This document shows positions 34,099-43,481 of a stretch of DNA of 64,000 bases, piece by piece. Source of the stretch: Anaerolineae bacterium. GTDB lineage: Bacteria; Chloroflexota; Anaerolineae; Anaerolineales; Anaerolineaceae. Location: positions 1 through 64,000 of the forward strand of contig JABLXC010000015.1 in NCBI GenBank assembly GCA_013178185.1, in the 5' to 3' direction. How positions within the stretch are numbered: the stretch's first letter is position 1; each line of letters opens with the position of its first letter. The notes beneath the pieces are model-generated. The model was not told the origin of the DNA. It saw only the letters and a program-made list of their open reading frames with translations, and did not search any database. Made by a program: the position numbers and the translations under genes.

Positions 34099-34716
34099 TT
34101 AGGCTTTCTTTTGGGTGGTGTAATAGCAAACGCGGGGTGAGACTTGATACACTATGCAATACGCCGTCACGCCCAAGCCAATCCCAATAACCAAGTCGAT
34201 GAGATAATGCTGCCGGGTGAATAAAGTCGAGAGCAGGATTATGACAAGAATCGCTCCCCACAACCAGGAGAGGTCAGGCTTCCATCGACGCCACGCCAAA
34301 GCGAGGATCGTAGAAATATAAGCATGACCACTTGGAACGGCGTTATATACCTCGTCGTTCGCGTAAATCCATCGTAAAAGTTTCGAAGCCCAGTCGTTGC
34401 CGGTTACAGTTGGACGTTCAACGAAGGTCGGGAAGACGATAAAACAAATCATCCCAATGCACATTGCCATTGTAGAAGAAACAACCAGCGTCATAAATTG
34501 TTTATCATCCATCACCAACCCGGCCCACAGGAAACCGAAAATCCACAAGGGGATTGCCAGCAGGTAGGGAACGGCCCAAACTGGCCAGAGCGGCATTAAC
34601 TGATCCAGTGGAATTTCTGGTTTTATGCCACCGCTGGCCAGCCGGTTGATTGGAAGGTACAGCAACTGAACAGACAAAGGGATCAGCAAGATGAAAAGCC
34701 TCTTCTTTTTTATCAT
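34099..34716 (-). CDS. PAP2-superfamily membrane phosphatase (Aur1/Ipt1-like)
   Basis: This is a protein of about 205 residues with five or six transmembrane helices. The PAP2 motifs are visible: PSGHAYISTILALA for motif 2 and TRQHYLIDLVIGIGLG for motif 3; the first motif is degenerate (near ERPTVTGNDWASKL). It probably dephosphorylates a lipid phosphate such as undecaprenyl or phosphatidyl phosphate, or transfers a headgroup. In-frame starts exist at 34827 and 34779. I choose ATG at 34716 because the helix follows at once and because the longer forms run into the tRNA-Leu promoter. Confidence 0.75.
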   Translation of the reverse strand: MIKKKRLFILLIPLSVQLLYLPINRLASGGIKPEIPLDQLMPLWPVWAVPYLLAIPLWIFGFLWAGLVMDDKQFMTLVVSSTMAMCIGMICFIVFPTFVERPTVTGNDWASKLLRWIYANDEVYNAVPSGHAYISTILALAWRRWKPDLSWLWGAILVIILLSTLFTRQHYLIDLVIGIGLGVTAYCIVYQVSPRVCYYTTQKKA

Positions 34717-34820
34717 GCAAATCCATACTCCATAGAGAGAACCTACCTCATAAAGCAGGCAGGCTCTGAAAAGGTTCATCCTGGGACGGCGCGTTCCATC
34801 CGATATTATATCCCCAAAGG

Positions 34821-34848
34821 TTGACAAATTCAGAATAAACGTTAAAAT
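34821..34848 (+). promoter_or_regulatory. Promoter of tRNA-Leu
   Basis: TTGACA (34821-34826), 16 bases, TAAAAT (34843-34848), with the tRNA starting 17 bases downstream. Confidence 0.8.
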
Positions 34849-34865
34849 ACCATCCGAACCTGCGA

Positions 34866-34949
<84 letters not shown>

Positions 34950-34951
34950 CA

Positions 34952-34981
34952 ACACCCTGCCTTCGGCAGGGTGTTTTTTTA
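34952..34981 (+). terminator. Intrinsic terminator after tRNA-Leu
   Basis: ACACCCTGCC, loop TTC, GGCAGGGTGT, then six more T residues. A classic rho-independent terminator. Confidence 0.93.
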
Positions 34982-35052
34982 TGCGATTCCGAGTATAGTA
35001 CTTGCACACTTTTTCTTGAAAGCGGCTGTTGAGTGCGGTAAACTATGGTTGT

Positions 35053-35436
35053 ATGAGAAAAATGCGCCCTAAGATCGAGTTAAAACGTTTTCTGTTCATT
35101 ATCCTGTTGGGTGTATTCGCTTTATTGATGATGGATTTGAATTCACGCTTGTGGGATCTGACCCGTCTGTCATCTGAACGCGACCAGGTGATAACGCAGG
35201 TATATGCCCAATGGGCGACTCGCTACGCCCTCGAGACAAAAATTGCTTACAGTAACTCTGAACTGGCGGTGGAGGATTGGGCACGCGGTGAAGCCGGTTG
35301 GGCAAAGCCAGGCGACCAGGTTGTGATCCCGCTGGCCAAAGAAAATGTCATTGTCACCCCAACCCCTCTCCCCACGCCAACGCTGGAACCTGTAGATAAT
35401 TGGGAAGTCTGGTGGGCGCTCTTTTTCGGTCGCTAG
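35053..35436 (+). CDS. FtsB/DivIC-like septum-formation protein
   Basis: This is a protein of about 127 residues with one transmembrane helix at about residues 12-32 (FLFIILLGVFALLMMDLN), then a coiled-coil segment (SRLWDLTRLSSERDQVITQVYAQWATRYALETKI) and the motif NSELAVEDWARGEAGWAKPGDQVVIPL. This last feature resembles the G-W-x-x-P-G-E-x-V-v-I end of DivIC/FtsB proteins. A short Pro/Thr-rich tail ends the protein. It would join FtsL and FtsQ of the dcw cluster. ATG at 35062 is an alternative start. Confidence 0.68.
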   Translation: MRKMRPKIELKRFLFIILLGVFALLMMDLNSRLWDLTRLSSERDQVITQVYAQWATRYALETKIAYSNSELAVEDWARGEAGWAKPGDQVVIPLAKENVIVTPTPLPTPTLEPVDNWEVWWALFFGR

Positions 35437-35456
35437 GTTATTTCTTTTCCATGGGG

Positions 35457-38400
35457 TTAATGAGAAAGCAGAGTTTTTACCTGACCTGGCATCAGATCTG
35501 TTAATCGCCGGACTACCAGGTCTGCCTGGTTGAGCGCGTGGAGAGGTTGAGATGTTGCCACGCCGATGGTTTTCATTCCGGCCTTTTTGGCTCCGGCGAT
35601 GCCGTGGATCGAATCCTCAATGACTACACATTGAGACACAGGGACATTTATTGACTCGGCGGCTTTAATGAAAACAGCCGGATCTGGTTTGCTGGGAAGA
35701 TGCTGCCCTGAGATGATTGCCTGGAAAAAAGAACGAATTTCGAAAGCGTCTACCAGTGCCTCCAGGTTTGCCTGGGGGGCAGAAGAAGCGATTGCCTGTT
35801 GAAAACCCCATTTTTTAAACCTCGTTAGCCAGGGCCTCACTCCCTCGAAAATCCGTGCATTGCGTGAGATGTTCTCTCGAAAATAAGCCTCTTTCTCCTG
35901 ATCGATGACGCTTACCAGGTCTTTTCCGGTGGATGAGATCAACTCCTGAATGATCTGGGTGTTGTTTTTTCCGAAAACCTGCGAGAACATTTCTTTTGTG
36001 AATGGGATATGATGGCGGGTCAGGGTCTCCAACCAGGAGTGATAGTGGAGATCGGCAGAATCGACCAGTACACCATCCATATCCCATAAGATTGCCCAGG
36101 TTGCTATCATTTTTTTTCCTGCTGACCGCTTTCCCAATGAGATATTGTGAGGAGTTGGGCGCCTGTGAACGCAGAGGATGGTTAGATCATCGGAAACTGG
36201 ATTGTTTGCTCGAAAGCCTGAAAGAATTTGATCGAGTTCGTTCAGCAAGTTCCGCGAATTTTCATGATTTGCTTGCAGAAGTGCTTTGTGCAAGCGTTTG
36301 TCCCCAAAAGTCTCTCCGGAAGGGGAGAAGGTGTCGGTTACACCATCCGTGTACATAAAAAGCGTATCATTGGGCTCCAGGGTGAAGTGGTAGTCTTGAT
36401 ACTGCACGCCTTCCAGTACGCCCATAGCAAGGTCGCCCTTGGGTAGGATTTCCAGTTGATTTTTGGAGGAGCGAAGCAGGATGGGGCGGTTATGTCCGGC
36501 GTTCGCGTAAGTCAAGCTTCCATCTTCTGTGCATAAGACCGCATAGGTGGCGGTAACAAACATGCCGCCCTGCGAATTCCCTAATAGCAAATCGTTGACC
36601 TTTTCCAGCACTGAGGCAGGTGAAAGCCGGGCATTGGCAAAAGCACGAATCAACGTGCGTGTGACGGTCATGTATAAAGCAGCTGGCATGCCCTTATCCG
36701 ACACATCGGCTACTACCAGGGCTGTATGGCAACCGTCCATAGAAAAGATATCATAAAAATCGCCGCCGACTTCACGCGCCGTTTGCCAGCGGATGTTGAA
36801 ATCCCAGCCTGGAATTTCTGGCAATTGGTTGGGCAGGAATGTCAATTGAATTTGGCGCGCCAGTTGAAATTCGCGCTCGATGCGTTCTCGTTCCAGCATT
36901 TTTGTTTTTAGTGTTTCGTTTTCTATTGCCAGGGAAATTTGCTGAGCTATGCCCAAGATAATTTCTACCCGGCGCGGTTGGAACTTGATCGGCGCTCCGA
37001 TTTCCCTGGTGAGGAGAACGCCAAATTTTTCACCCTGGCTTGCCAGTGGAAACGCCATCAACCAGCCGCCAGAGGGCGCTGATTGGGTGGGGAAAATGCG
37101 GTCTGTGGGCTGGCAATTCAAGGTATCCCACTGGCTCAAGCTGCTTGCCGGTTCAGGCAGCTGGCAAAAATGAGGTTGAATTTGTTCAAAGGCCTGACCG
37201 ATCAGGCGCGCTTCGTCGCTTGCAATGGGATGCTGGAGGATAGCTTCCTTTTCCGATTTGGAGCTGGAATATGCTTGCGCCGGCTTGAACCGATTGGTTG
37301 TAGAATCCCAAAGGTAGATTACGCAGGCGTCGATACCAACGAGAATTGGCATGAGGTTGACAGTGGTGTATAAAATATCTTCTAGATTATTTTGTGTGGA
37401 GATTGCCTGAGCAACCTGTAACATGGCCGCCGCGACATAGCTTTCTTGCTGGCTGTGTTCTGTTAATCTCAGATTATCATAGGCGACTGCAATCTGGTGA
37501 GCGATTCCCTGGAGAATGGTTAGGGTTCGGTCAGTGAGGAATATTTCGGCGCCGGGCTGGCCGGTAACCTGGTGGACAACCAGGAAAGCGCCGACTAATT
37601 CGCCGCGCACCAGCAAGGGCAGGAGGATGAACGTTTCCCCTGTTGGGAGAGGGGTTTCTGGTGGCAAATGGAACTCACGCGCCGAATCGACCATATATAC
37701 TATTTTGAGGGTGTTTCTCAAGTGGCTAAAGGAAGGGTGCTCGGTTTCGGTGAAGAGTGGAGGGGTGATTGGAAAATCAATACCATGCGATTCTTTGAGC
37801 TCAAAAGCTGCCTGCTGGTCGTTCCAGAGAAAAAGGGCGCATTTCTTGATCCCTACTAGCAGAGGAACCAGCCTGACCATGGTGGCGAACAGATCGTCAA
37901 TCGTACTGGCTGACTGGCTGGCCTCGGTGACCTGCAGGAGGACGTTAGAAATCCAAGCTTGCTCCTGCGCCTCAGAATACAGGCGGGCGTTTTGAATGGC
38001 GACAGCGGCATAGCTGGCAAAGGTACTCACCAGGGAGGTCGCATCGCTGCCATAGAGATTTGGGTTAGGATGCGCCAGCTCTAGCACACCAAGGGCAAGA
38101 TCCCCAGATTTGAGCGGGGCTGCGATGGCGGAATAATCTTCAGGGTATTTTAGTGCTATGCCAAAGGGGCCGATTATGTCGCCGCTACGCCGATTGCCAG
38201 GTTCCTTAAAGGTAACGACGGTATCTAACCATTTTCTGATCTCTGGGTTCCGCTGCCAGGTTTCCTGGATGAGTTCAGGGTTTGCGCCATGCAAAGCGGC
38301 AAGCCTTAGGGGGCGGATGCCCAGGTCGGGGTCAATGCCTGCATCATCGAACAACCAGATGGCGGTTACTTCGCATGGGAGGTTTCGCTCTACCTCATTG

Positions 38401-39974
38401 AGAATTGAATCGAGCAACGTGTCCAGAGCAGTGTTGGCGTTGATGAGGCCGGCAATTTCATTAAGGCTATCGGCTACCTGTCGGCGCCATTGCTCGGTTT
38501 TGTAGAGGGTGGCGTTTCGGACAGCAATGGCAATCCCTGCTGCCAGACCATTCAGCAAGGTCAGATCATGCTGAGTGAAGGCATTGGCGTGATTGCTTTG
38601 GATATCTAGCACACCGACGACATTACCTGCATAGGAAAGGGGGACCGCCAGTTCAGAACGTGTTCCAGATGACAATAGTTCGGATGGACGATAAAGAAGA
38701 TCTATAGCTACATCGTTGGACATCCAGGGTTGGTTGTTGCGCGCTACCCACGGGATGATGCCGACCGGGTCATCGAGTGGATATGCGAGGAAATTTTCGC
38801 GCAAGTTTGTATGACGGGGATCATTGCTGGTTTGGTAGATGACCAACCGCCGGTTTTTATGAACTGTAAAAATTTGAACAAGAGGATAGCCAAAACGCTT
38901 ATGAATGACATGGACGATTTCTTGCAGCAAACCGTCCAATTCCAAGATGGAGTTGAGTTTATGGCTGACTTCCAGAATGGCTGAAATCTGGTCGGCGCGC
39001 CTCTCCAGATCTGTATAGATGTGCGCTTCTTCAATTGCCATGGCGATATTGTCGGCCAGGGAGCGAAGGACAAGCATGTCCGTTTCGTGAAAAGCATCAC
39101 GCCGGGTGGTTTGAACATCCAAAACGCCAAGAAGCCGGCCTTCGATCTTTAAGGGCAATGCTGTCTCCGACTGGGTTTGCGGAAGCTGGTGAACAGCGAG
39201 ATAGCGATCGTCTTTACCGGTATCTTTGACGATCAATCCTTCATCGTTTTGGGCAACAAATCCAACGATGCCATCGCCGACTTTCACTGAATAATCTTCT
39301 GGTAATTGAACCTCTTTGCTCGAACTGGCGTAAGCGCGAAGGTTGAGGGTTTCTGAATCGCCTCCCAGGGTGAAGATGGCAACGAAGTAATACCCGAAGC
39401 TTTCTTGTATCAGGCGAGTTGCATGGTGAAAAAGCTGTTCCAGGTCTAGAACTTTTGTGATTTCAGCGCTTACGGAGCGCACAAGGTTGATTTGTTCGTG
39501 TCGCCAATTTTTCAAGATCGCCTGGCGAGTAACTTGCAGCGCCAGGGCGGCGTGGGCTGCAATCCGCTCGAGATAATCAATTTCGTCTTCCTTGAAAGTT
39601 TGACTGGTTTCTTTTTCGGCCAGTAAAACACCTAATAAATTATTCTGAGTGAGCAGTGGAAAAGCAATGCTGTACGGCTGCGCTGAGGGAGAGAAAAGCT
39701 GTACCTCTGCCTGGCCTTTCAGCAGACAAGCAGGTTTGTGGTAGTCGCCGCAAAAACGCACAACCGGGTGACTTGAATCCTGTGAGATGAGGGAAGGGGA
39801 AGCTTCTCCGGGGAGCGGATAAAAAGGTTCAGCCAGCCAGACCTTTACCGAGCAGCCAAGATGGTCGATGACTGTTTGCTCAATTAGCTGACATTGCGCG
39901 TTTGAGTTGGTCTGGCAAAGTAATTCTTCGCCCAGGCTAAGAAATTGTTTCCAGTGGAAACGATCTTCTTGCAT
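35457..39974 (-). CDS. Six-GAF SpoIIE/RsbU-type phosphatase read in frame into a HAD phosphatase
   Basis: This single open frame codes for 1505 residues. Six GAF-like sensor segments run to about residue 1035, with no transmembrane helix. A PP2C-type SpoIIE domain follows (about 1055-1265) with GGDFYDIF, VADVSDKGMPAALYM, MYTDGVTD and SDDLTIL as metal-binding and catalytic segments. From residue 1289 (MIATWAILWDMDGVLVDS) a complete beta-phosphoglucomutase-like HAD hydrolase begins, with ASSAP as motif II and KPDP plus IEDSIHGI as motifs III and IV. The phosphatase should dephosphorylate the STAS antagonist encoded upstream. The link between the two parts passes an A8 tract; with seven A the SpoIIE frame would stop at once, so this may normally be two genes (HAD at 35457-36110). 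Confidence 0.8.
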   Translation of the reverse strand: MQEDRFHWKQFLSLGEELLCQTNSNAQCQLIEQTVIDHLGCSVKVWLAEPFYPLPGEASPSLISQDSSHPVVRFCGDYHKPACLLKGQAEVQLFSPSAQPYSIAFPLLTQNNLLGVLLAEKETSQTFKEDEIDYLERIAAHAALALQVTRQAILKNWRHEQINLVRSVSAEITKVLDLEQLFHHATRLIQESFGYYFVAIFTLGGDSETLNLRAYASSSKEVQLPEDYSVKVGDGIVGFVAQNDEGLIVKDTGKDDRYLAVHQLPQTQSETALPLKIEGRLLGVLDVQTTRRDAFHETDMLVLRSLADNIAMAIEEAHIYTDLERRADQISAILEVSHKLNSILELDGLLQEIVHVIHKRFGYPLVQIFTVHKNRRLVIYQTSNDPRHTNLRENFLAYPLDDPVGIIPWVARNNQPWMSNDVAIDLLYRPSELLSSGTRSELAVPLSYAGNVVGVLDIQSNHANAFTQHDLTLLNGLAAGIAIAVRNATLYKTEQWRRQVADSLNEIAGLINANTALDTLLDSILNEVERNLPCEVTAIWLFDDAGIDPDLGIRPLRLAALHGANPELIQETWQRNPEIRKWLDTVVTFKEPGNRRSGDIIGPFGIALKYPEDYSAIAAPLKSGDLALGVLELAHPNPNLYGSDATSLVSTFASYAAVAIQNARLYSEAQEQAWISNVLLQVTEASQSASTIDDLFATMVRLVPLLVGIKKCALFLWNDQQAAFELKESHGIDFPITPPLFTETEHPSFSHLRNTLKIVYMVDSAREFHLPPETPLPTGETFILLPLLVRGELVGAFLVVHQVTGQPGAEIFLTDRTLTILQGIAHQIAVAYDNLRLTEHSQQESYVAAAMLQVAQAISTQNNLEDILYTTVNLMPILVGIDACVIYLWDSTTNRFKPAQAYSSSKSEKEAILQHPIASDEARLIGQAFEQIQPHFCQLPEPASSLSQWDTLNCQPTDRIFPTQSAPSGGWLMAFPLASQGEKFGVLLTREIGAPIKFQPRRVEIILGIAQQISLAIENETLKTKMLERERIEREFQLARQIQLTFLPNQLPEIPGWDFNIRWQTAREVGGDFYDIFSMDGCHTALVVADVSDKGMPAALYMTVTRTLIRAFANARLSPASVLEKVNDLLLGNSQGGMFVTATYAVLCTEDGSLTYANAGHNRPILLRSSKNQLEILPKGDLAMGVLEGVQYQDYHFTLEPNDTLFMYTDGVTDTFSPSGETFGDKRLHKALLQANHENSRNLLNELDQILSGFRANNPVSDDLTILCVHRRPTPHNISLGKRSAGKKMIATWAILWDMDGVLVDSADLHYHSWLETLTRHHIPFTKEMFSQVFGKNNTQIIQELISSTGKDLVSVIDQEKEAYFRENISRNARIFEGVRPWLTRFKKWGFQQAIASSAPQANLEALVDAFEIRSFFQAIISGQHLPSKPDPAVFIKAAESINVPVSQCVVIEDSIHGIAGAKKAGMKTIGVATSQPLHALNQADLVVRRLTDLMPGQVKTLLSH
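36110..36117 (-). other. A8 tract at the SpoIIE/HAD junction, with ribosome-binding site
   Basis: On the minus strand the sequence is AGG, eight A, TGATAG. The last A is the first base of an ATG that would start the HAD domain, and AGGA upstream can serve as its ribosome-binding site. With eight A the phosphatase frame reads on through ATG. With seven A it would read AAA-TGA and stop, overlapping the HAD start as ATGA. The tract is thus a possible slippage site or a sequence error. Confidence 0.7.
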
Positions 39975-39980
39975 GACTGA

Positions 39981-40445
39981 TCACTGCTTGTCCGGGGGCT
40001 GCAATGGACTTGCTTTTTTTTTCAAGGTTAGGGTATTGCCAAACTTTTTGTCGAAGGAAAAAATGACCTCATCCATCAACTGGTTGATGAAATATAACCC
40101 AAGACCGCTATCCTGTCTTTCTTCCAGCGGGACATCTAATTTGGGTTTTGGCACGCGGGTTGGATCAAAAGATTTGCCTGTGTCGTGCAGTTCAACGGTC
40201 AATTCACCTGGGATAATGGTACAGGTAATGGTAATAATCCCGTTTTGTTTTCCCTTGTAGGCGTGTTCTATGATATTCGAACAGGCTTCGTCCACAGCGG
40301 TTTCAACGGAATAGACGCTAAAATCATCTAACCCTGCTTCAACCGCAGCTTTTCTGACAAAGGCAGCAATATCAGAGAGGTTCTCGAAATGCCCGGGGAA
40401 TTCTGCATGGAGAACGGAAGGGGGGGAGTCGTTAAAAATTTCCAA
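39981..40445 (-). CDS. RsbW-like anti-sigma factor kinase (HATPase_c_2)
   Basis: This 154-residue single-domain GHKL kinase has the N box VDEACSNIIEHAY, the G1 box LHDTGKSFDP and the G2 region QDSGLGLYFINQLMDEV. Such proteins bind a sigma factor or another target and phosphorylate the STAS antagonist. It starts with TTG at 40445, overlapping the STAS gene by 14 bases, and ends six bases before the phosphatase gene, so the three form one module. No sigma factor gene lies in the window. Confidence 0.85.
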   Translation of the reverse strand: MEIFNDSPPSVLHAEFPGHFENLSDIAAFVRKAAVEAGLDDFSVYSVETAVDEACSNIIEHAYKGKQNGIITITCTIIPGELTVELHDTGKSFDPTRVPKPKLDVPLEERQDSGLGLYFINQLMDEVIFSFDKKFGNTLTLKKKASPLQPPDKQ

Positions 40446-40767
40446 CTGCGGTCAATACATCCGGGAAGATTTTGAAGAGTCGAGTAAATCCTGCTAAATC
40501 TAAAGCGGAGAATATATTTGGCGGAACATTTGTCAGAACAACCTCGCCGCGGTTGTATCGCTTGCACGTTTTTTGTGAGTTGATCAACACGCGTAACCCT
40601 GCACTGGAAATGAAATCGATCTTTTCCATATCCAGGACAATTTTGTATCTTCCTTCGTTCATGATGGAATTGAAGACTTCTGCAAATTGCGGGGCAGTTG
40701 CGCTATCAATACGCCCGACAACGGTTATGAGGTCGCAGTGCTTAAATTGGCTGTTCGAAATTTCCAT
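40432..40767 (-). CDS. STAS-domain anti-sigma factor antagonist
   Basis: This 111-residue protein has the single STAS fold of RsbV/SpoIIAA: LITVVGRIDSATAPQFAEVF, VLDMEKIDFISSAGLRVLI and a C-terminal helix. The phosphorylated serine should be one of the pair in DFISSAGLR (about residue 58). The kinase is encoded next and the phosphatase after it. AGGCAAGG precedes the ATG. Confidence 0.9.
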   Translation of the reverse strand: MEISNSQFKHCDLITVVGRIDSATAPQFAEVFNSIMNEGRYKIVLDMEKIDFISSAGLRVLINSQKTCKRYNRGEVVLTNVPPNIFSALDLAGFTRLFKIFPDVLTAVGNF

Positions 40768-40828
40768 TCCTTGCCTCCGCTAGAGTTTGTTTACCCGGAA
40801 AAATCCCTTTGATTATATCATGGCCAAT

Positions 40829-41662
40829 TTAAGGCAGCAGGATATTATCGATCAAACGCGTCTTGCCGATGAAAACTGCTACTGAGAGCAAAGCGTGATC
40901 TTCGATTAAATCTAGTTCCTGGAGCGTATTGGGGTCAGCGCAAGAAATATACTGCACCCTGGCGAGAGGTTCCTGGTTGAAGACCGCTTGCATGGTCTTG
41001 CGGAGCCTATTGGCGTTCCTTTCTCCGTTCTGATAAGCTTCCCTGGCAGCGAACAAAGCCCGGCTCAATACCGTAGCTGCCTGTCGTTCAGCAGGCTGAA
41101 GATAGGCATTTCTGCTGGACATTGCCAGGTTATCCGGTTCCCGCACGGTGGGACAGATTTTGACCTCGACCGGGTAGTTTAAATCTTTAACCATTTGACG
41201 GATAACGACGGATTGCTGGGCGTCTTTTTGCCCGAAAAAAGCTTTCTGGGGTTGGACCGCGTTCAATAGTTTTGCAACTACCGTCGTGACCCCTTTAAAG
41301 TGGCCAGGACGCATGGCGCCTTCTAGCGGTTTTGTCACCTCTTCAACAAGGACCCAGGATTGGAAATCAGCCGGGTACATAATTTCTTTGGTAGGAGTCC
41401 AGACCAGGTCGACGCCTTCTTTTTCCAATAAATCAAGATCACGTTCCAGGTCGCGGGGATAGGTGGAAAGATCCTCCGTAGGACTGAACTGGGTGGGGTT
41501 GACAAAAATGCTGACCACTACGCAGGCGCATTCCTGCCGAGCGGCGCGCACGAGCGAGAGATGACCCTCATGGAGATAGCCCATGGTTGGGACCAGCCCA
41601 ACCGGGGAGTTTAGGAACCTTCGAACTTCCCACAATTCTGCAAGAGAGACAACTACCTTCAT
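40829..41662 (-). CDS. panC: Pantothenate synthetase
   Basis: This 277-residue enzyme joins pantoate and beta-alanine with ATP. LVPTMGYLHEGHLSLVRAA carries the HIGH-like motif. VSIFVNPTQF, FFGQKDAQQ and AMSSRNAYL are the other active-site segments in the expected order. It is the last gene of the panB-panE-panC run. Confidence 0.96.
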   Translation of the reverse strand: MKVVVSLAELWEVRRFLNSPVGLVPTMGYLHEGHLSLVRAARQECACVVVSIFVNPTQFSPTEDLSTYPRDLERDLDLLEKEGVDLVWTPTKEIMYPADFQSWVLVEEVTKPLEGAMRPGHFKGVTTVVAKLLNAVQPQKAFFGQKDAQQSVVIRQMVKDLNYPVEVKICPTVREPDNLAMSSRNAYLQPAERQAATVLSRALFAAREAYQNGERNANRLRKTMQAVFNQEPLARVQYISCADPNTLQELDLIEDHALLSVAVFIGKTRLIDNILLP

Positions 41663-41701
41663 ACTTTTCTCCTGTCACTTTTTAATGGTCAGACGCTTTT
41701 G

Positions 41702-42607
41702 TTACACCTGGGCCAGCCTGGTTTTGATAAGATGAACCATCATTTGGTTCAGAGGAGTTTCCACTCCCCATTTTTTACCGTGCAAAACCAATTGGCCGTT
41801 GATGGCGTTAATTTCAGTTGGCGCGCCGCGTTTTAGATCCTGCCGCATGGATGAAGAATTTTGTGCTGTTTTTTGGATTACCTGTTCTACGTAATCGAGT
41901 GGGTTTGAGTATGGCAGACTGATCTTTCCTGCGTTTGCTACCTGATAGCTTTCGCCGATCAGGGAATGGACAAGTCGCAGGGCGTGCTTGTTCTCTAGAA
42001 GAAAGCCATTGGGTACATCGAGCAGGGCTGTTAGCGGATTAATGGCTGAGTTGACAACCAATTTGCCCCAGATGATGCTCTGAATATCGGCCTGGATATG
42101 AATGGGGAGGCCGCTGCCGGAAAATAGCGCGGCGAATTGATGTCCAATTGGGTGATCAGGGAGGTAGATCTCACCAACGCCGCCTTCCCTGACGACGCCG
42201 GGAGCAACCAGGGTAGCACCGATGGTCGTGGAACCGCAAATAATCTGCCGGGATCCCAGGACGGCGGATAAAACCTCCAGGTTGCCCAAGCCGTTTTGTA
42301 GTGTAAGGGTGATTGCGTGGGGATCCAGACATTCCGAGAGCATCTTGGCTGCCTGGCGGGTTTGCCAGGACTTGACCAAAACCAGAGCAGTGGTGTGACG
42401 GCGGTTATCCGGTTGCGTGAAAGCCTGTACTTGAAAAACAGCGGCGTCTTTTCCCTCGCGTATGCGCCGCACCCCAAACTGGTTCAAGGCGGCGACGCCC
42501 TCTTCCCATTCGCTCATAAGAGTAACCGGATGTTGAGAAGCCGCCAGGTAAGTCGCAAACAGACAAGCCATGGCGCCACTGCCCATGATCAACACAGGCT
42601 CTTGCAT
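41702..42607 (-). CDS. panE: 2-dehydropantoate 2-reductase
   Basis: This is a 301-residue NADPH enzyme that makes pantoate from ketopantoate. VLIMGSGAMACLFATYLA is the nucleotide-binding loop. The helical C-terminal domain has the catalytic lysine region GKLVVNSAINPLTALLDVPNG and the segment SSMRQDLKRGAPTEINAINGQLV. The frame extends to 42643, but the ATG at 42607 fits the family start and follows panB by two bases. Position between panB and panC supports the assignment. Confidence 0.92.
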   Translation of the reverse strand: MQEPVLIMGSGAMACLFATYLAASQHPVTLMSEWEEGVAALNQFGVRRIREGKDAAVFQVQAFTQPDNRRHTTALVLVKSWQTRQAAKMLSECLDPHAITLTLQNGLGNLEVLSAVLGSRQIICGSTTIGATLVAPGVVREGGVGEIYLPDHPIGHQFAALFSGSGLPIHIQADIQSIIWGKLVVNSAINPLTALLDVPNGFLLENKHALRLVHSLIGESYQVANAGKISLPYSNPLDYVEQVIQKTAQNSSSMRQDLKRGAPTEINAINGQLVLHGKKWGVETPLNQMMVHLIKTRLAQV

Positions 42608-42609
42608 TT

Positions 42610-43476
42610 TTATTCTTTTACTTGCTCCAAGAACTTTTGCCATTCCTCATCGGACATATCCACGCAATGCTCGGGTCCTGGAAAACTCCGGCTTTCGACT
42701 TCTTCCCGATAGCTGGTCAATGCCTGGAGGATAACTTCGTGCAAATTGACATACTGCTTGACAAATTTTGGCTTAAATTCTTCGAACATGCCCAGCAGGT
42801 CATGCAGCACCAGAACCTGGCCGTCACACCCGACGCCAGCGCCGATGCCGATGGTAGGGATGTGAATCCGTTCGGATACAAATTTGGCAAGGCGCGCTGG
42901 GATGGACTCCAGCACGATGCTGAAACAGCCGGCTTCTTCCAGGATTTGCGCATCTTCCAACAATTTTAGGGCTGTATCTGCCAGTCTTCCCTGCGGCTTA
43001 AAGCCGCCAAACTGGTGAACGCTTTGGGGAGTCAGACCAATGTGTCCCATAACGGGGATGCCTGTTTGCACGATTGCGCGGATGGTCTCAGCGCGTTCTC
43101 GGCCGCCTTCTAGTTTCACGGCATCCATGCCAGCCTCTTGCAGAAAGCGCCCAGCGTTGCGTACAGCTTCGGGAATGGAAATCTGGTAGGATAAAAAAGG
43201 CATATCGCCGATCAGCAGAGCGGTTTTCACTCCCCGCGCCACTGCCCGACAATGGTGTATCATCGCTTCCATTGTAACTGGGAGAGTGTTGGGGTATCCA
43301 AGGACGACCATGCCAAGCGAATCGCCCACCAGAACTGCATCCAATCCAGCCTGGTCGACTAACCGGCCTGTTGGGTAATCGTAGGCTGTCATGACCGAAA
43401 TTGGTTCACCGCGCTGTTTTTTCTGACGGAAAGTCAATACGCTGGTTTTTTTTCGATCTGTTAATGTTGTCGACAT
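42610..43476 (-). CDS. panB: 3-methyl-2-oxobutanoate hydroxymethyltransferase
   Basis: This 288-residue TIM-barrel enzyme makes ketopantoate from alpha-ketoisovalerate and methylene-tetrahydrofolate. VMTAYDYPTGRLVDQAGLDAVLVGDSLGMVVLGY, KLEGG, GHIGLTPQSVHQFGG and IGIGAGVGCDGQVLVLHDLLG are diagnostic. folD, which supplies one-carbon units, lies nearby on the other strand. panD is not in the window. Confidence 0.96.
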   Translation of the reverse strand: MSTTLTDRKKTSVLTFRQKKQRGEPISVMTAYDYPTGRLVDQAGLDAVLVGDSLGMVVLGYPNTLPVTMEAMIHHCRAVARGVKTALLIGDMPFLSYQISIPEAVRNAGRFLQEAGMDAVKLEGGRERAETIRAIVQTGIPVMGHIGLTPQSVHQFGGFKPQGRLADTALKLLEDAQILEEAGCFSIVLESIPARLAKFVSERIHIPTIGIGAGVGCDGQVLVLHDLLGMFEEFKPKFVKQYVNLHEVILQALTSYREEVESRSFPGPEHCVDMSDEEWQKFLEQVKE

Positions 43477-43481
43477 TTTAT

